A stretch of 27,944 nucleotides of DNA from positions 69,051 through 96,994 of the forward strand of contig DKML01000012.1 of NCBI GenBank assembly GCA_002470515.1, given 5' to 3'. Made by a program: the position numbers and the translations under genes. The notes under the pieces were generated by a model. The model did no database searches. It was not told the origin of the DNA and saw only the letters and a list, made by a program, of their open reading frames with translations. Source of the stretch: Proteobacteria bacterium UBA7415. GTDB taxonomy: Bacteria; Pseudomonadota; Gammaproteobacteria; Arenicellales; Arenicellaceae. This document shows positions 8,572 to 17,137 of this stretch, in pieces; within the stretch, counting starts at the first letter, position 1, and each line of letters begins with the position of its first letter.

Positions 8572-8698
8572 CTGTTTACCTACTTTTTTATCTATTTAGA
8601 CTATAATAACGCATGTTGAATTCTGTGGTCATTACGTCGCGACATTTTTAGTGATTTAACAACCTGATTACTCTCGGTTTTGCGCAATTTGCAATAGA

Positions 8699-9634
8699 AT
8701 GCGTATAAAAAACCAACTAAGTCCATTCACAATTCAGAAACGCTTCAGCTATGCTCTAACCATGTCAATGATCAATAGTTCACTTGCTATGTGGGGTGCT
8801 ACAGGCTTGTACTGCCTAGCGAGCGCTGGCGCACTCCATCAATTGCTGTCCAGCGTCCGAGGAATCTCATCTACTGCAGAAGATTCGTCCAACCCTCTCG
8901 GACTATCACGTTGGCCCTTATCTATAGGGGTTCTCGCTTGGTGTGCGCATTGCGTCTATGCCGGATCATTGGCCTTTGACTATTCCGAGTCAGTCTTAAC
9001 ACTTAATTTAAGTGTTACATCAATGAGCGCACTCATTAGTGCCTTTTTAGTTGCAACTTTTTTGCTGCTCTGTAGCTTCATGACTTTAAGCCGCTTAGCT
9101 GTCATAGTTTTTCCGTTAACCATAGCCTCACTATTGTTCTCGCATTTTTGGAGTTTGGATAGCAGCCAGTCAGTGGTTATTGCGAGGGGAACGAGCACCA
9201 GCCTAAAGTTACATATCCTCACCTCTATCCTAGCCTACACCTTCATCACAATAAGTACGATTCAATCGCTCGTGTACCGTTTTCAAGAGGCACAACTAAA
9301 GAAACGAGTGAAAGCTAAGTTAATGGCCGCTTTGCCACCACTGGAAACAATGGAAAGCTTAGTCTTTCGACTTTTATTGATAGGCTTCATCCTGCTTAGC
9401 ATAACACTGATAAGCGGCAGCCTATTTAGTCAGACTTTATTTGGCGTACCTGTTGAGTTTACGCATCACACAGTATTCGCTCTGCTTGCCTGGATATTGA
9501 GCGCTCGCGTGATTTACGCAAGAGCCATAGCGGGCATGAGCGGGGGCCAAGCTATGCCCTGGATTATTGGTGCATTCTTATGCATTCAACTTGGCTACTT
9601 TGGCAGTAAAATAATTTGGGAAATCCTTAACTAA
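8699..9634 (+). CDS. YpjD/CcsA-family inner-membrane protein (cytochrome c assembly type)
   Basis: An integral membrane protein of up to 311 residues with about eight hydrophobic segments, of the CcsA/CcmC-like cytochrome c assembly superfamily. The C-terminal part (HHTVFALLAWILSARVIYARAIAGMSG, then a final segment ending QLGYFGSKIIWEILN) is characteristic of YpjD, which lies next to ffh in many gammaproteobacteria; the divergent position beside ffh here agrees. Whether YpjD handles heme is not established. The annotated ATG at 8699 has no ribosome site; the ATG at 8762 or 8768 would give a product starting just before the first membrane segment and fits the family better. Confidence 0.8.
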   Translation: MRIKNQLSPFTIQKRFSYALTMSMINSSLAMWGATGLYCLASAGALHQLLSSVRGISSTAEDSSNPLGLSRWPLSIGVLAWCAHCVYAGSLAFDYSESVLTLNLSVTSMSALISAFLVATFLLLCSFMTLSRLAVIVFPLTIASLLFSHFWSLDSSQSVVIARGTSTSLKLHILTSILAYTFITISTIQSLVYRFQEAQLKKRVKAKLMAALPPLETMESLVFRLLLIGFILLSITLISGSLFSQTLFGVPVEFTHHTVFALLAWILSARVIYARAIAGMSGGQAMPWIIGAFLCIQLGYFGSKIIWEILN

Positions 9635-9750
9635 AGTACGATTCACCATGGCTCGGTCAGATAGCGTAAGTTACACAACGTATTTAAAACGACTTAAAAC
9701 AAAAAACTCAGTACAAACAACTTAGAACGATAAAACTTAGGTTCATAACA

Positions 9751-10902
9751 GTGAAAATCACTCGCAACAATACTCGGGCGGTCGCCGTCGGTCGGTCGAC
9801 CATTGGGGCAGGCAATCCAATACTGGTACAAAGCATGTGTGCAACTCGCACACAAGACATACAAGCTACAATTGACCAAACCAACACACTGCACCAGCGA
9901 AAGGCTGGCGTAGTTAGAATTGCTGTCGACAATAAAGCAGACGCCGTAGCTCTTAAGGAAATTCGTAAAGCTACCGATGCCATTCTCTCCGTAGACTTAC
10001 AGGAAAACTATAGAATGGCGGAGTTGGTTGCTCCCTTTGTAGACAAAATCCGCTACAACCCTGGACACCTCTTTCACCATCAGCGTAAAAAGCCTTGGCA
10101 GGACAAAGTTAAGTATCTTGCCGACGTGGCTGGTGAAAATGACTGCGCTATGCGAGTTGGTGTTAACTGTGGCTCGGTAGACCCAGCCAAGCTAGAGAAG
10201 TACGATCCTCGCGATTCCGTATCGCCCATGCTAGACAGTGCTCTAGAGCATTGTGAGTACTTGGATTCGATTGGCTTTACTCGTTATTGCGTGTCCCTTA
10301 AAGATTCGGATCCACAAAAAGTTATCAGCGCCAACATTCGTTTCGCGGAAACACGCCCAGATATTCCTCTTCACCTTGGTGTTACTGAGGCGGGCATGCC
10401 GCCCATGGGAATCATAAAAACTCGCATTGCATTTGAGCAACTTATTGGCCGCGGGATTGGTGATACCGTGCGAGTTTCTCTAACGTTACCCAATGTGGAC
10501 AAAGCTGATGAAGTTGATGCAGGCCACGAAATAATTGATGATATTCATGCTGGCCGGGTGCGCAGTGTCGTAGCTTTTGATCCAGACAAACTGAATATCA
10601 TTAGCTGCCCAAGCTGTTCAAGAGTCGAGAACGAAGCATTTATTGAATTGGCTCAAGACGTTAAATCTATGACCGAGTATGCCGAAGAGCATAAGATAAC
10701 AATTGCTGTTATGGGTTGCCGAGTTAACGGTCCTGGAGAAACAGATGATGCGGATTTAGGTTTGTGGTGCGGCCCCCAAAAAGTCAATTTGAAACGCCGT
10801 GGTGAAAAACTAGGTGCGTTCGGCTACGACACGATTTTGGATAAATTGAAAGTCGAGTTAGACGCCATGATCGAGAATATGCCCAGCAAGCAACAGTTTT
10901 AG
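9751..10902 (+). CDS. ispG: 4-hydroxy-3-methylbut-2-enyl diphosphate synthase IspG, planctomycete-like form
   Basis: IspG converts MEcPP to HMBPP, the penultimate step of the MEP isoprenoid pathway, with a [4Fe-4S] cluster. The 383 residues carry the N-terminal TIM barrel ([51 protein letters not shown]) and the cluster domain with Cys286, Cys289 and Cys323 and the fourth ligand Glu330 in NGPGE. The N-terminal and C-terminal wording ([18 protein letters not shown] at 103-120; [13 protein letters not shown] near 330-342; [10 protein letters not shown]) differs from the usual proteobacterial IspG and matches planctomycete-type sequences as I recall them. The start is a GTG with no strong ribosome site; the next in-frame Met is at residue 29. 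It follows the ypjD-like gene by 116 bp. Confidence 0.93.
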   Translation: MKITRNNTRAVAVGRSTIGAGNPILVQSMCATRTQDIQATIDQTNTLHQRKAGVVRIAVDNKADAVALKEIRKATDAILSVDLQENYRMAELVAPFVDKIRYNPGHLFHHQRKKPWQDKVKYLADVAGENDCAMRVGVNCGSVDPAKLEKYDPRDSVSPMLDSALEHCEYLDSIGFTRYCVSLKDSDPQKVISANIRFAETRPDIPLHLGVTEAGMPPMGIIKTRIAFEQLIGRGIGDTVRVSLTLPNVDKADEVDAGHEIIDDIHAGRVRSVVAFDPDKLNIISCPSCSRVENEAFIELAQDVKSMTEYAEEHKITIAVMGCRVNGPGETDDADLGLWCGPQKVNLKRRGEKLGAFGYDTILDKLKVELDAMIENMPSKQQF

Positions 10903-11014
10903 TCTGGCTAGTCTTGGGTGTCAAAGGGAGTAAGCCGCGCAATCTCACTACTACTTGTTTAAAGTTTTAGACCAAGTCTAATTAAAGCGAGTTGGGGCTT
11001 AAGACCTCAACGGT

Positions 11015-11494
11015 CTACTGCTTAGTTGCAGTAAAGGTGCCGGTAACATCTATATCGATAGTAATAATTCCGGTGTCAAACTCACCTTCGCCCACTACGT
11101 CACCCGATGCTGTTGTGCCATCTACACGGCCAGTCACACCTAACACCCCTGTCACATCATCTTCGTCAATGCGCAAGTTACCGCTAAAAGTGCCGTCATT
11201 GGCGATCCCAACTGTAAAAGTTTCATCTGGATCGTCCCCATCAAACTTAATAGTACCATCAGCATTCACGGTAATCGTGATCTCGTAAGTTTCACTTTCA
11301 CTAATACCAGACGCTTCTAATCTAGCGCTAATAGTGCCGACATAAACCCCTACAAATTCCGCCGGAAGCATATCACCAGAAACGCTTTCTTCGACCTGGT
11401 CTCCGCCAGACGAACTTCCACCAATATCACAGCCAGTTAGTAAAAAAGCCGCTATAAACACGGTAGCAATAATACGTTTGAGTTCTGAATTCAT
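11015..11494 (-). CDS. Putative secreted lipoprotein of unknown function
   Basis: The product begins MNSELKRIIATVFIAAFLLTGC: a basic N-region, a hydrophobic core and the lipobox LLTGC with the lipidated Cys at residue 22, so signal peptidase II processing and membrane anchoring are expected. After a Gly/Ser/Asp linker, about 120 residues alternate hydrophobic and Thr/Gly/Asp residues, suggesting a beta-sandwich or beta-barrel-like domain (VGVYVGTISARLEASGI, ITITVNADGTIKFDGDDPD, GVLGVTGRVDGTTASGDVVGEG). It is acidic and has no known catalytic motif. The frame stays open 24 codons upstream, but this ATG places the signal peptide correctly. It lies 138 bp downstream of the permease gene on the same strand. 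Confidence 0.75.
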   Translation of the reverse strand: MNSELKRIIATVFIAAFLLTGCDIGGSSSGGDQVEESVSGDMLPAEFVGVYVGTISARLEASGISESETYEITITVNADGTIKFDGDDPDETFTVGIANDGTFSGNLRIDEDDVTGVLGVTGRVDGTTASGDVVGEGEFDTGIITIDIDVTGTFTATKQ

Positions 11495-11632
11495 AATGTT
11501 TTGAGATAATTTATAAATGGTTGTTATCGGTGAGCTTGCACATATAGTTAAGTATAACATAGCCATCTTTCTGCGGTGTGAGCAAACTGAATTGATTAAG
11601 AGCCATCCTAAGTAGACTTATTGAAGGCAAAT

Positions 11633-13483
11633 CTAATAAAACAAGTTCAGCATGAGCAACATAACGAATAAAAACAGAACTGTCATCCCAGCCCCGACTC
11701 GCATAAAGTCTCTTACTTTGTAGCCTGCTGGCCCCATGATCAGTGCATTCACTTGATGTGTTGGTATTAAAAACGAATTGGACGTGGCGAGTGCAATCGT
11801 GAGTGCGAAAATTGCCGGATCTGCCCCTACTCCGAGCGCCATCTGAATCCCCAGTGGCACCAACAAAACGGTTGCTCCAACGTTAGACATCACCAGAGTA
11901 AAAACAGTTGCAATAATGGCGAGTAACAGCTGGATCATCCAAACCGGCAAGCCGTCCATTACTTCAAGAGCGTGTGCGGCTAAATACTGTGCGGCCCCAG
12001 ACTGCTCCATTGCCATACCTAACGGAATTAAACACGCCAACAAAAAAACGGTCTGCCAAGACACTGCGTCGTAGGCCTCTTCCATGTCAAGCACGCGACC
12101 AACAACCATGCCTACAGCGCCAACCATAAGAGCTAGACTCAAAGGCAAACTACTGAACAAGACCAAACCAATAGCTAAGATGAAAGCGATCGATGCATTA
12201 CGTAGTTTGTGGGTGCGAAACTCTTCTTTAGGAAAATCGGTAACTACCGCAAATTTCTTGTCCTTTGAAACGTTGATCATGTCTTGCCAGCGACTATGCA
12301 CAACTAGCGTATCGCCCGCTTGTAGAGCCAACGAGGAAAGCTCTTCATCGATCACTTTATCTACGCGGTAAACCGTGAGCACCCTCATTCCGTAACGGCG
12401 ACGAATATCTGATTCTGAAATAGTACGTTTAATAAGATCCGAATCAGGCGGAATTACAATTTCAGCAATTCCCGCTGTTGTTGGGTTTAGCGCATCGGCA
12501 AACTCATTTAAATATGGACTGATTTCAAGCTTGTGCTCTTCTGTATAACGCTCGATCTCGGATCGTGCGCCCATGATCGCCAACATAGAGCCTGCCTGGA
12601 TCAAAGAGTCTTGCGCAGGAATGATCTGTGTTGTGACACCCGTTTTGATACCAAGTATCCACCCTGATCTGCCGTTGCTTTCAACTTGGCCTAACATTAG
12701 TCCGACTAAGTCACTTTCGGGCGTGACTGTTACTTCAAAAATACGGCCATCGATGCCATAAACGTCACGATAATACTGAAGGTTCTCAGTCGTTAAGGTT
12801 TGCTTAGCGACTTGCGGAAGGAGATGCTTTGCGAAGAACAAGAAATACATAATGCCGGTAAACACCAGGGCCAGACCCACTGGAGTAACTGAGAACAAAC
12901 CAAATTGCTCCATAGGAATGGCGTTATCTGGCAGATGTAAATTAGCACTTTCAATCAGGTCGTTGAGTAGAATGAGAGGGCTTGAACCGACCATGCTCAT
13001 GGTGCCCCCAAGAATCGCGCAGAATCCCATTGGCATCAACAACCGCCCTAACGGAATTGCAGTCCGTCTAGAAATACGACTCACAACCGGCAGGAATAGC
13101 GCTGCTGCGCCAATATTTTGCATAAAACTAGAGATATACGCGACACAGACAGACAGCGTAACCATGATACGGCTTTCGGTTTTACCCGCGCGTTTAAGTA
13201 TTTGTCCTGCCATTAGCCCCATTACCCCTGTCTTATCAAGACCGGCGCCGATAATCATTACCGCGATAATCGACATAACAGCATTACTTGAAAAGCCGCT
13301 AAATAATTGGTCGGTTGGGATTAAGCCGTTATAGCCCGGAACCATCGAGGATAGGCCGAGCAACACCAAGACGATTAGCGCAACGACATCGACACGTACG
13401 ACTTCGAAGACGAAAAGAAAGATAGCGAGGCTGAGAATCCCTAAGACCGCGATAATTTCGTTGGTTAGGACAATTTCAACCAT
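11633..13483 (-). CDS. SLC13/ArsB-type permease with two RCK_C domains
   Basis: A 616-residue membrane transporter of the ion transporter superfamily (SLC13/DASS, CitMHS or SAC1-like). About five to six membrane segments occupy residues 5-215, two soluble TrkA-C (RCK_C) domains follow at ~225-310 (DGRIFEVTVTPESDLVGL) and ~325-415 (IAEIVIPPDSDLIKRTISES), and a second membrane block runs from ~435 to the end. Family features are QNIGAAALFLPVVSRIS in the first half and NVGATVLLVPLGIQMALG with SNSFLIPTHQVNALIMGPAGY in the second. The substrate cannot be read from the sequence (sulfate, dicarboxylates and other anions are known in the family). It is divergent from a paralogous permease 186 bp away. 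Confidence 0.85.
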   Translation of the reverse strand: MVEIVLTNEIIAVLGILSLAIFLFVFEVVRVDVVALIVLVLLGLSSMVPGYNGLIPTDQLFSGFSSNAVMSIIAVMIIGAGLDKTGVMGLMAGQILKRAGKTESRIMVTLSVCVAYISSFMQNIGAAALFLPVVSRISRRTAIPLGRLLMPMGFCAILGGTMSMVGSSPLILLNDLIESANLHLPDNAIPMEQFGLFSVTPVGLALVFTGIMYFLFFAKHLLPQVAKQTLTTENLQYYRDVYGIDGRIFEVTVTPESDLVGLMLGQVESNGRSGWILGIKTGVTTQIIPAQDSLIQAGSMLAIMGARSEIERYTEEHKLEISPYLNEFADALNPTTAGIAEIVIPPDSDLIKRTISESDIRRRYGMRVLTVYRVDKVIDEELSSLALQAGDTLVVHSRWQDMINVSKDKKFAVVTDFPKEEFRTHKLRNASIAFILAIGLVLFSSLPLSLALMVGAVGMVVGRVLDMEEAYDAVSWQTVFLLACLIPLGMAMEQSGAAQYLAAHALEVMDGLPVWMIQLLLAIIATVFTLVMSNVGATVLLVPLGIQMALGVGADPAIFALTIALATSNSFLIPTHQVNALIMGPAGYKVRDFMRVGAGMTVLFLFVMLLMLNLFY

Positions 13484-13633
13484 GAGGCGAGGCTATAGAA
13501 ATTCAGGTTTGAGAGAGTGGCTATTATAACACACTCATTTGTGAGCCAAAACGAATCGCTACTGCATTGTTTGATACTTTATTTATTTACGTTCTTATTG
13601 TTATCCATATCACTTAGGCGCCCATAAAAGCTT

Positions 13634-13639
13634 TATAAT
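13634..13639 (+). promoter_or_regulatory. Candidate -10 box of the right-hand permease
   Basis: A perfect TATAAT lies 30 bp upstream of the ATG at 13670 in the divergent region. The hexamer 17 bp upstream (CACTTA) is a poor -35 match, so the call rests on the -10 alone. Confidence 0.4.
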
Positions 13640-13669
13640 TGCCGTTCTTATTGAGTCAGCGAAAACACT

Positions 13670-15487
13670 ATGTCATTAGAACCTCATGCTATCTGGGCTT
13701 TATTCTTAACTGTTGCAGCACTCGTGCTTTTTACAAGAGAGCGCATTCCATTAGAAACATCGAGCCTTGTTGTCTTAGTGTTGCTAGCGCTCAGCTTTAC
13801 TATCTATCCTTATGAAAATGCAGCCGGCGTTGCATTAAAACCAATCAACTTTTTCGCAGGCTTTGCACACGAAGCTCTCATTGCTGTTTGCGGCCTAATG
13901 ATCGCAGGGTATGGCATAGTTCGGACAGGCGCTCTCGACCCAGTAGGTAGAGGTTTGGCTAAACTATGGTCAATAAGCCCAGCTCTATCGGTGCTAATTA
14001 CCCTCTTAGTTTCAGCACTATTAAGTGCCTTCGTTAACAACACACCAATTGTGGTGCTGTTGCTGCCAATTATGATGAGCGTTGCATTACGCACCAAGAC
14101 TGCGCCTTCAGGAATTTTAATGCCTATGGGCTTAGCCACCCTACTCGGTGGCATGACAACCACCATTGGCACATCTACCAACCTCTTGGTCGTGAGTGTG
14201 GCTGCTGAAAATGGATTTCATATAGGCATGTTCGACTTCTTTGTGCCTGCGGCCCTCGCCGGCTCAATTGGGATTTTATACCTCTGGCTAATTGCGCCTA
14301 GAATCCTACCGGAAAGAACACCTGCGATGTCGGACAACGGCCCTAGAATATTTACCGCTCATTTACACATTGCGGCAGACTCTTATGCCGATGGAAAAAC
14401 ATTAACTCAAGTTATCAAGAAGACTGAAGGAATGATTCAGATTGCCGGCATACGGCGAACGGAAACAACCTTTACTGCACCCTTACCAGACGCAAAACTT
14501 AGGGCGGGTGACCGGCTACTAGTGAGAGATACGCCCGCACAACTAAAAGATTACGAACGAATACTGGGCGCCACGCTCTACTCAAAGGGTCTTGAAGTGA
14601 GTGAGGACAACCCTCTTTCTGAAGAAGACCAACACCTGGCCGAGCTCGTGATAGACCGCGGCTCGCCGATGGTCCATCGCACGTTGAACGAGATGCATTT
14701 TTCTGATGTTTATCAGCTCGTCACATTAGCGATTCACCGTAAAGGAAAAATGCTCGAAAATATGCCACAGGGCATTGCAAAAACCCCCTTAAGACTCGGT
14801 GACGTACTTTTAGTTCAGGGCAGCAATGACAGTATTGAAGAGGTAAAGCGACGTGGACATTTTTTAGTGTTAGATGCCACCACAGAACTTCCATCGACGA
14901 AACACGCGCCGCGTGCCATTTTCATCATGGCCATGATCATCGCGCTTGCTGCATTTGGAATCGTGCCGATTGCAGTCAGTGCGGTTGCGGGTGCCCTTGC
15001 CATGGTGTTGACCAATTGTTTGAAGTGGGAGGATATTCAAAGAGCACTGAGCACTCAAGTCATACTTATTGTTGTTGCAAGTTTGGGTCTCGGCATGGCA
15101 TTAACCGACACAGGCGCGACGACCTATGTCGCACATCAGTTTGTTGCCGTTACCTACGGAATGTCCGACAGAGTGATTTTTAGTGCGCTTATGTTATTGA
15201 TGGCCATCTTGACCAACGTTGTTTCAAATAACGCGGCTGCCGTCATTGGCACACCGATTGCAATTAGCATTGCCCAAGAACTCGGTTTGCCACCAGAAGC
15301 GTTTGTACTAGCGGTATTGTTTGGCGCAAACATGAGCTACGCAACGCCCATGGCTTATCAAACCAATCTATTGGTCATGAACGCAGGAGGCTACACGTTC
15401 ATGGACTTTGTACGTGCTGGCGTTCCGCTCACAATCATTATTTGGCTATCGTTCAGCATAATCATCCCGATGATGTACAATTTTTAG
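13670..15487 (+). CDS. SLC13/ArsB-type permease with two RCK_C domains (paralogue)
   Basis: A 605-residue transporter of the same architecture as the divergent gene at 11633-13483: membrane block 1 (~5-215), two TrkA-C domains (~222-305 and ~315-400, the first with LRAGDRLLVRDTPAQLKDYERI and the second with LRLGDVLLVQGSNDSIEEVKRR) and membrane block 2 (~410-605). The superfamily hallmarks are AFVNNTPIVVLLLPIMM with GGMTTTIGTSTNLLVV in block 1, and NVVSNNAAAVIGTPIAISIA with ANMSYATPMAYQTNLLVMNAGGY in block 2. The NTP motifs and the SNN in the second hairpin are typical of SAC1/DASS carriers. Substrate unknown. No Shine-Dalgarno sequence precedes the ATG. Confidence 0.87.
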   Translation: MSLEPHAIWALFLTVAALVLFTRERIPLETSSLVVLVLLALSFTIYPYENAAGVALKPINFFAGFAHEALIAVCGLMIAGYGIVRTGALDPVGRGLAKLWSISPALSVLITLLVSALLSAFVNNTPIVVLLLPIMMSVALRTKTAPSGILMPMGLATLLGGMTTTIGTSTNLLVVSVAAENGFHIGMFDFFVPAALAGSIGILYLWLIAPRILPERTPAMSDNGPRIFTAHLHIAADSYADGKTLTQVIKKTEGMIQIAGIRRTETTFTAPLPDAKLRAGDRLLVRDTPAQLKDYERILGATLYSKGLEVSEDNPLSEEDQHLAELVIDRGSPMVHRTLNEMHFSDVYQLVTLAIHRKGKMLENMPQGIAKTPLRLGDVLLVQGSNDSIEEVKRRGHFLVLDATTELPSTKHAPRAIFIMAMIIALAAFGIVPIAVSAVAGALAMVLTNCLKWEDIQRALSTQVILIVVASLGLGMALTDTGATTYVAHQFVAVTYGMSDRVIFSALMLLMAILTNVVSNNAAAVIGTPIAISIAQELGLPPEAFVLAVLFGANMSYATPMAYQTNLLVMNAGGYTFMDFVRAGVPLTIIIWLSFSIIIPMMYNF

Positions 15488-15609
15488 ACTCTTGTTTTTA
15501 ACAGTGAAAATCAGGCAAATAAAAATTTGTAGCTAGCTGTCAGCATAAACGTTGGTCGCGAATTCGAAACTGACGATACGATAAACGGCCTATACTCACC
15601 GAGCTAATA

Positions 15610-16635
15610 TCATCGACCTAAAATCATTGACCACAGCTGGTTAGTTTGATTCCGTAACGCCTCACCTTCAGGTCGAGAAGTATCAAATTCCACGTGTGAT
15701 GACGTGCCCGCCTGAGGGTCTAGAACAATACCCCACATGCCATCTAACCTATTAGGTATCAATGAGTAGCGCACGTCGACTATACGATTTGGGTTAAGTG
15801 GGTCTACGCCTAAGTGATCATTGGAGAACCATCGAAACCGTTCAATGTCTTGGGCTTGCTGAAAGTCTTCGCCTAGCCATGGAAACTGATCTATTACTGA
15901 GAGTACCTCTGTCGAGACCCCTTCGTATATTTTTGCAGAGAGCCCCACCCTAACAGCGTCTACGTAATAGAGACTTTGATATTGGTACACGCTCTTCCAT
16001 ACTAGTAAGTTTGCAAAGCTTGGCTTAAGACCAAGCTTCTGAGGAATATGTCCTCGCGATTCCGCCAACTCTGTAGCGGCATCAACGGCTCTATGTTGTT
16101 GGAATATTCCTAGTAGCAAATAACTGATGGCATATATAACAGCCATCTTAGCCATTCGGTCTGAGCGCTTAATAATGGCAAAGATAACTAACACCGCCAG
16201 TGGAATTGTAAACAGAGGGTCTACGACGGAAACATTATTCCAGGCTACGCGCGTATTGCTGAACGGTAGAAAAAGCTGGGTTCCGTATGTTGTACAAGCA
16301 TCCAGCAAGGCATGCGTTGCATAACCGGCAAATGAGAACAAATAAACTCTCTTGAACCCGAGTGAGCGATCGGAGTTGCGTTTAAATAACCTCTGTAAGC
16401 CCATGTATGCCCATGCACAAAATAGTGCGCCAACTGGAATAAAAACCAATGCATGCGTAAAGTGACGGTGGTATTCCAAAAACAACAGTGGGTCAACGCT
16501 AGAGCGAAATATCACATCTATGTCAGCAGCAAGACCTGCTAAGAAACCTATTCCTGCCGCTTCAACTTTCTCCCTTCGGCTCGATACAAGCTGTGAAGCT
16601 GCAGCGCCCACTACTCCTTGGCTAACTGGGTCCAT
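15610..16635 (-). CDS. YdjM/DUF457-like membrane-bound metal-dependent hydrolase
   Basis: A 341-residue membrane protein whose first ~200 residues match the YbcI/YdjM (DUF457) family of putative membrane-bound metal-dependent hydrolases: MDPVSQGVVGAAAS at the start, Asp38 and Asp40 in GLAADIDVIF and His56, His58 and His61 in EYHRHFTHALVF, all plausible metal ligands. About four membrane segments are seen between residues 60 and 185. The remaining ~150 residues form a soluble domain with no motif I recognise. Its ATG shares one base with the stop of the ferredoxin gene (TAATG), which indicates translational coupling. The reaction catalysed by this family is not established. Confidence 0.75.
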   Translation of the reverse strand: MDPVSQGVVGAAASQLVSSRREKVEAAGIGFLAGLAADIDVIFRSSVDPLLFLEYHRHFTHALVFIPVGALFCAWAYMGLQRLFKRNSDRSLGFKRVYLFSFAGYATHALLDACTTYGTQLFLPFSNTRVAWNNVSVVDPLFTIPLAVLVIFAIIKRSDRMAKMAVIYAISYLLLGIFQQHRAVDAATELAESRGHIPQKLGLKPSFANLLVWKSVYQYQSLYYVDAVRVGLSAKIYEGVSTEVLSVIDQFPWLGEDFQQAQDIERFRWFSNDHLGVDPLNPNRIVDVRYSLIPNRLDGMWGIVLDPQAGTSSHVEFDTSRPEGEALRNQTNQLWSMILGR

Positions 16636-16964
16636 TAAAAGCCTTCTTTATGCAATCGTATTTCCAAACCAGAATGATGGTCCTCCAAGGTGAGTTGGCA
16701 CGAAAGGCGAGACTTATGTTTATCAAAGTCATCGACTAACTCGAGCAAGTCAGATTCAGTGCTTTCTTTATCGGGAAACAGGGCAGCAGCTTGGTCGGGA
16801 TCATTGAGCCAGACATGGCAAGTGGCGCACGAGCAACTTCCGCCACATATCGCAGCAACTTCCTCGTAGTCGGCCTCTTTTAATAACTCCATGAGATTGC
16901 TTGGAGAATCATACTCAATCGTTTTGGAAACGCCTTGAGAATCTGTGACGTGTATTTCTGACAT
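16635..16964 (-). CDS. [2Fe-2S] ferredoxin, adrenodoxin/putidaredoxin type
   Basis: A 109-residue electron carrier. The cluster ligands are Cys40, Cys46 and Cys49 (CX5CX2C, within ICGGSCSCATCHVW) and Cys89 in SRLSCQLTL, the spacing of the vertebrate-type ferredoxins that serve P450 systems or iron-sulfur assembly. The loop contains an additional Cys44 not needed for the cluster. The C-terminal end EIRLHKEGF replaces the His-x-Pro ending of Fdx/putidaredoxin. No hsc/isc genes or P450 lie nearby, so the partner is unknown; the gene overlaps the downstream membrane hydrolase by one base. Confidence 0.92.
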   Translation of the reverse strand: MSEIHVTDSQGVSKTIEYDSPSNLMELLKEADYEEVAAICGGSCSCATCHVWLNDPDQAAALFPDKESTESDLLELVDDFDKHKSRLSCQLTLEDHHSGLEIRLHKEGF

Positions 16965-17032
16965 ATTGGTTGTATAGGGTTAAATTTTGGGAACGCTGAT
17001 TAATCGTATTACGGCTTACCATATTCCGATCA

Positions 17033-17056
17033 GCGCGCAGATGATATCATGCGCGC
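17033..17056. promoter_or_regulatory. Interrupted palindrome between ferredoxin and pfp genes
   Basis: GCGCGCA (17033-17039), two bases, the 8-bp self-complementary TGATATCA (17042-17049) and TGCGCGC (17050-17056) form a nested inverted repeat in the 173-bp divergent region. It could be an operator or a site for a dimeric regulator serving one or both genes. No known binding motif is matched with confidence. Confidence 0.35.
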
Positions 17057-17105
17057 ATTGGCTGCCATGTCGTCCATACGTGTGCAAACTATAAATTAAA
17101 TGAGA

Positions 17106-17120
17106 GCGACGAATTGTCGC
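17106..17120 (+). promoter_or_regulatory. Short hairpin just upstream of the pfp start
   Basis: GCGAC-GAATT-GTCGC, a 5-bp stem with a 5-nt loop, ends 17 bp before the ATG and would lie in the 5' untranslated region if transcription starts at the AT-rich segment near 17090 (TATAAA). It could mask or space the weak ribosome site; function is not demonstrable. Confidence 0.25.
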
Positions 17121-17137
17121 ATTAAATCGGAACACCT

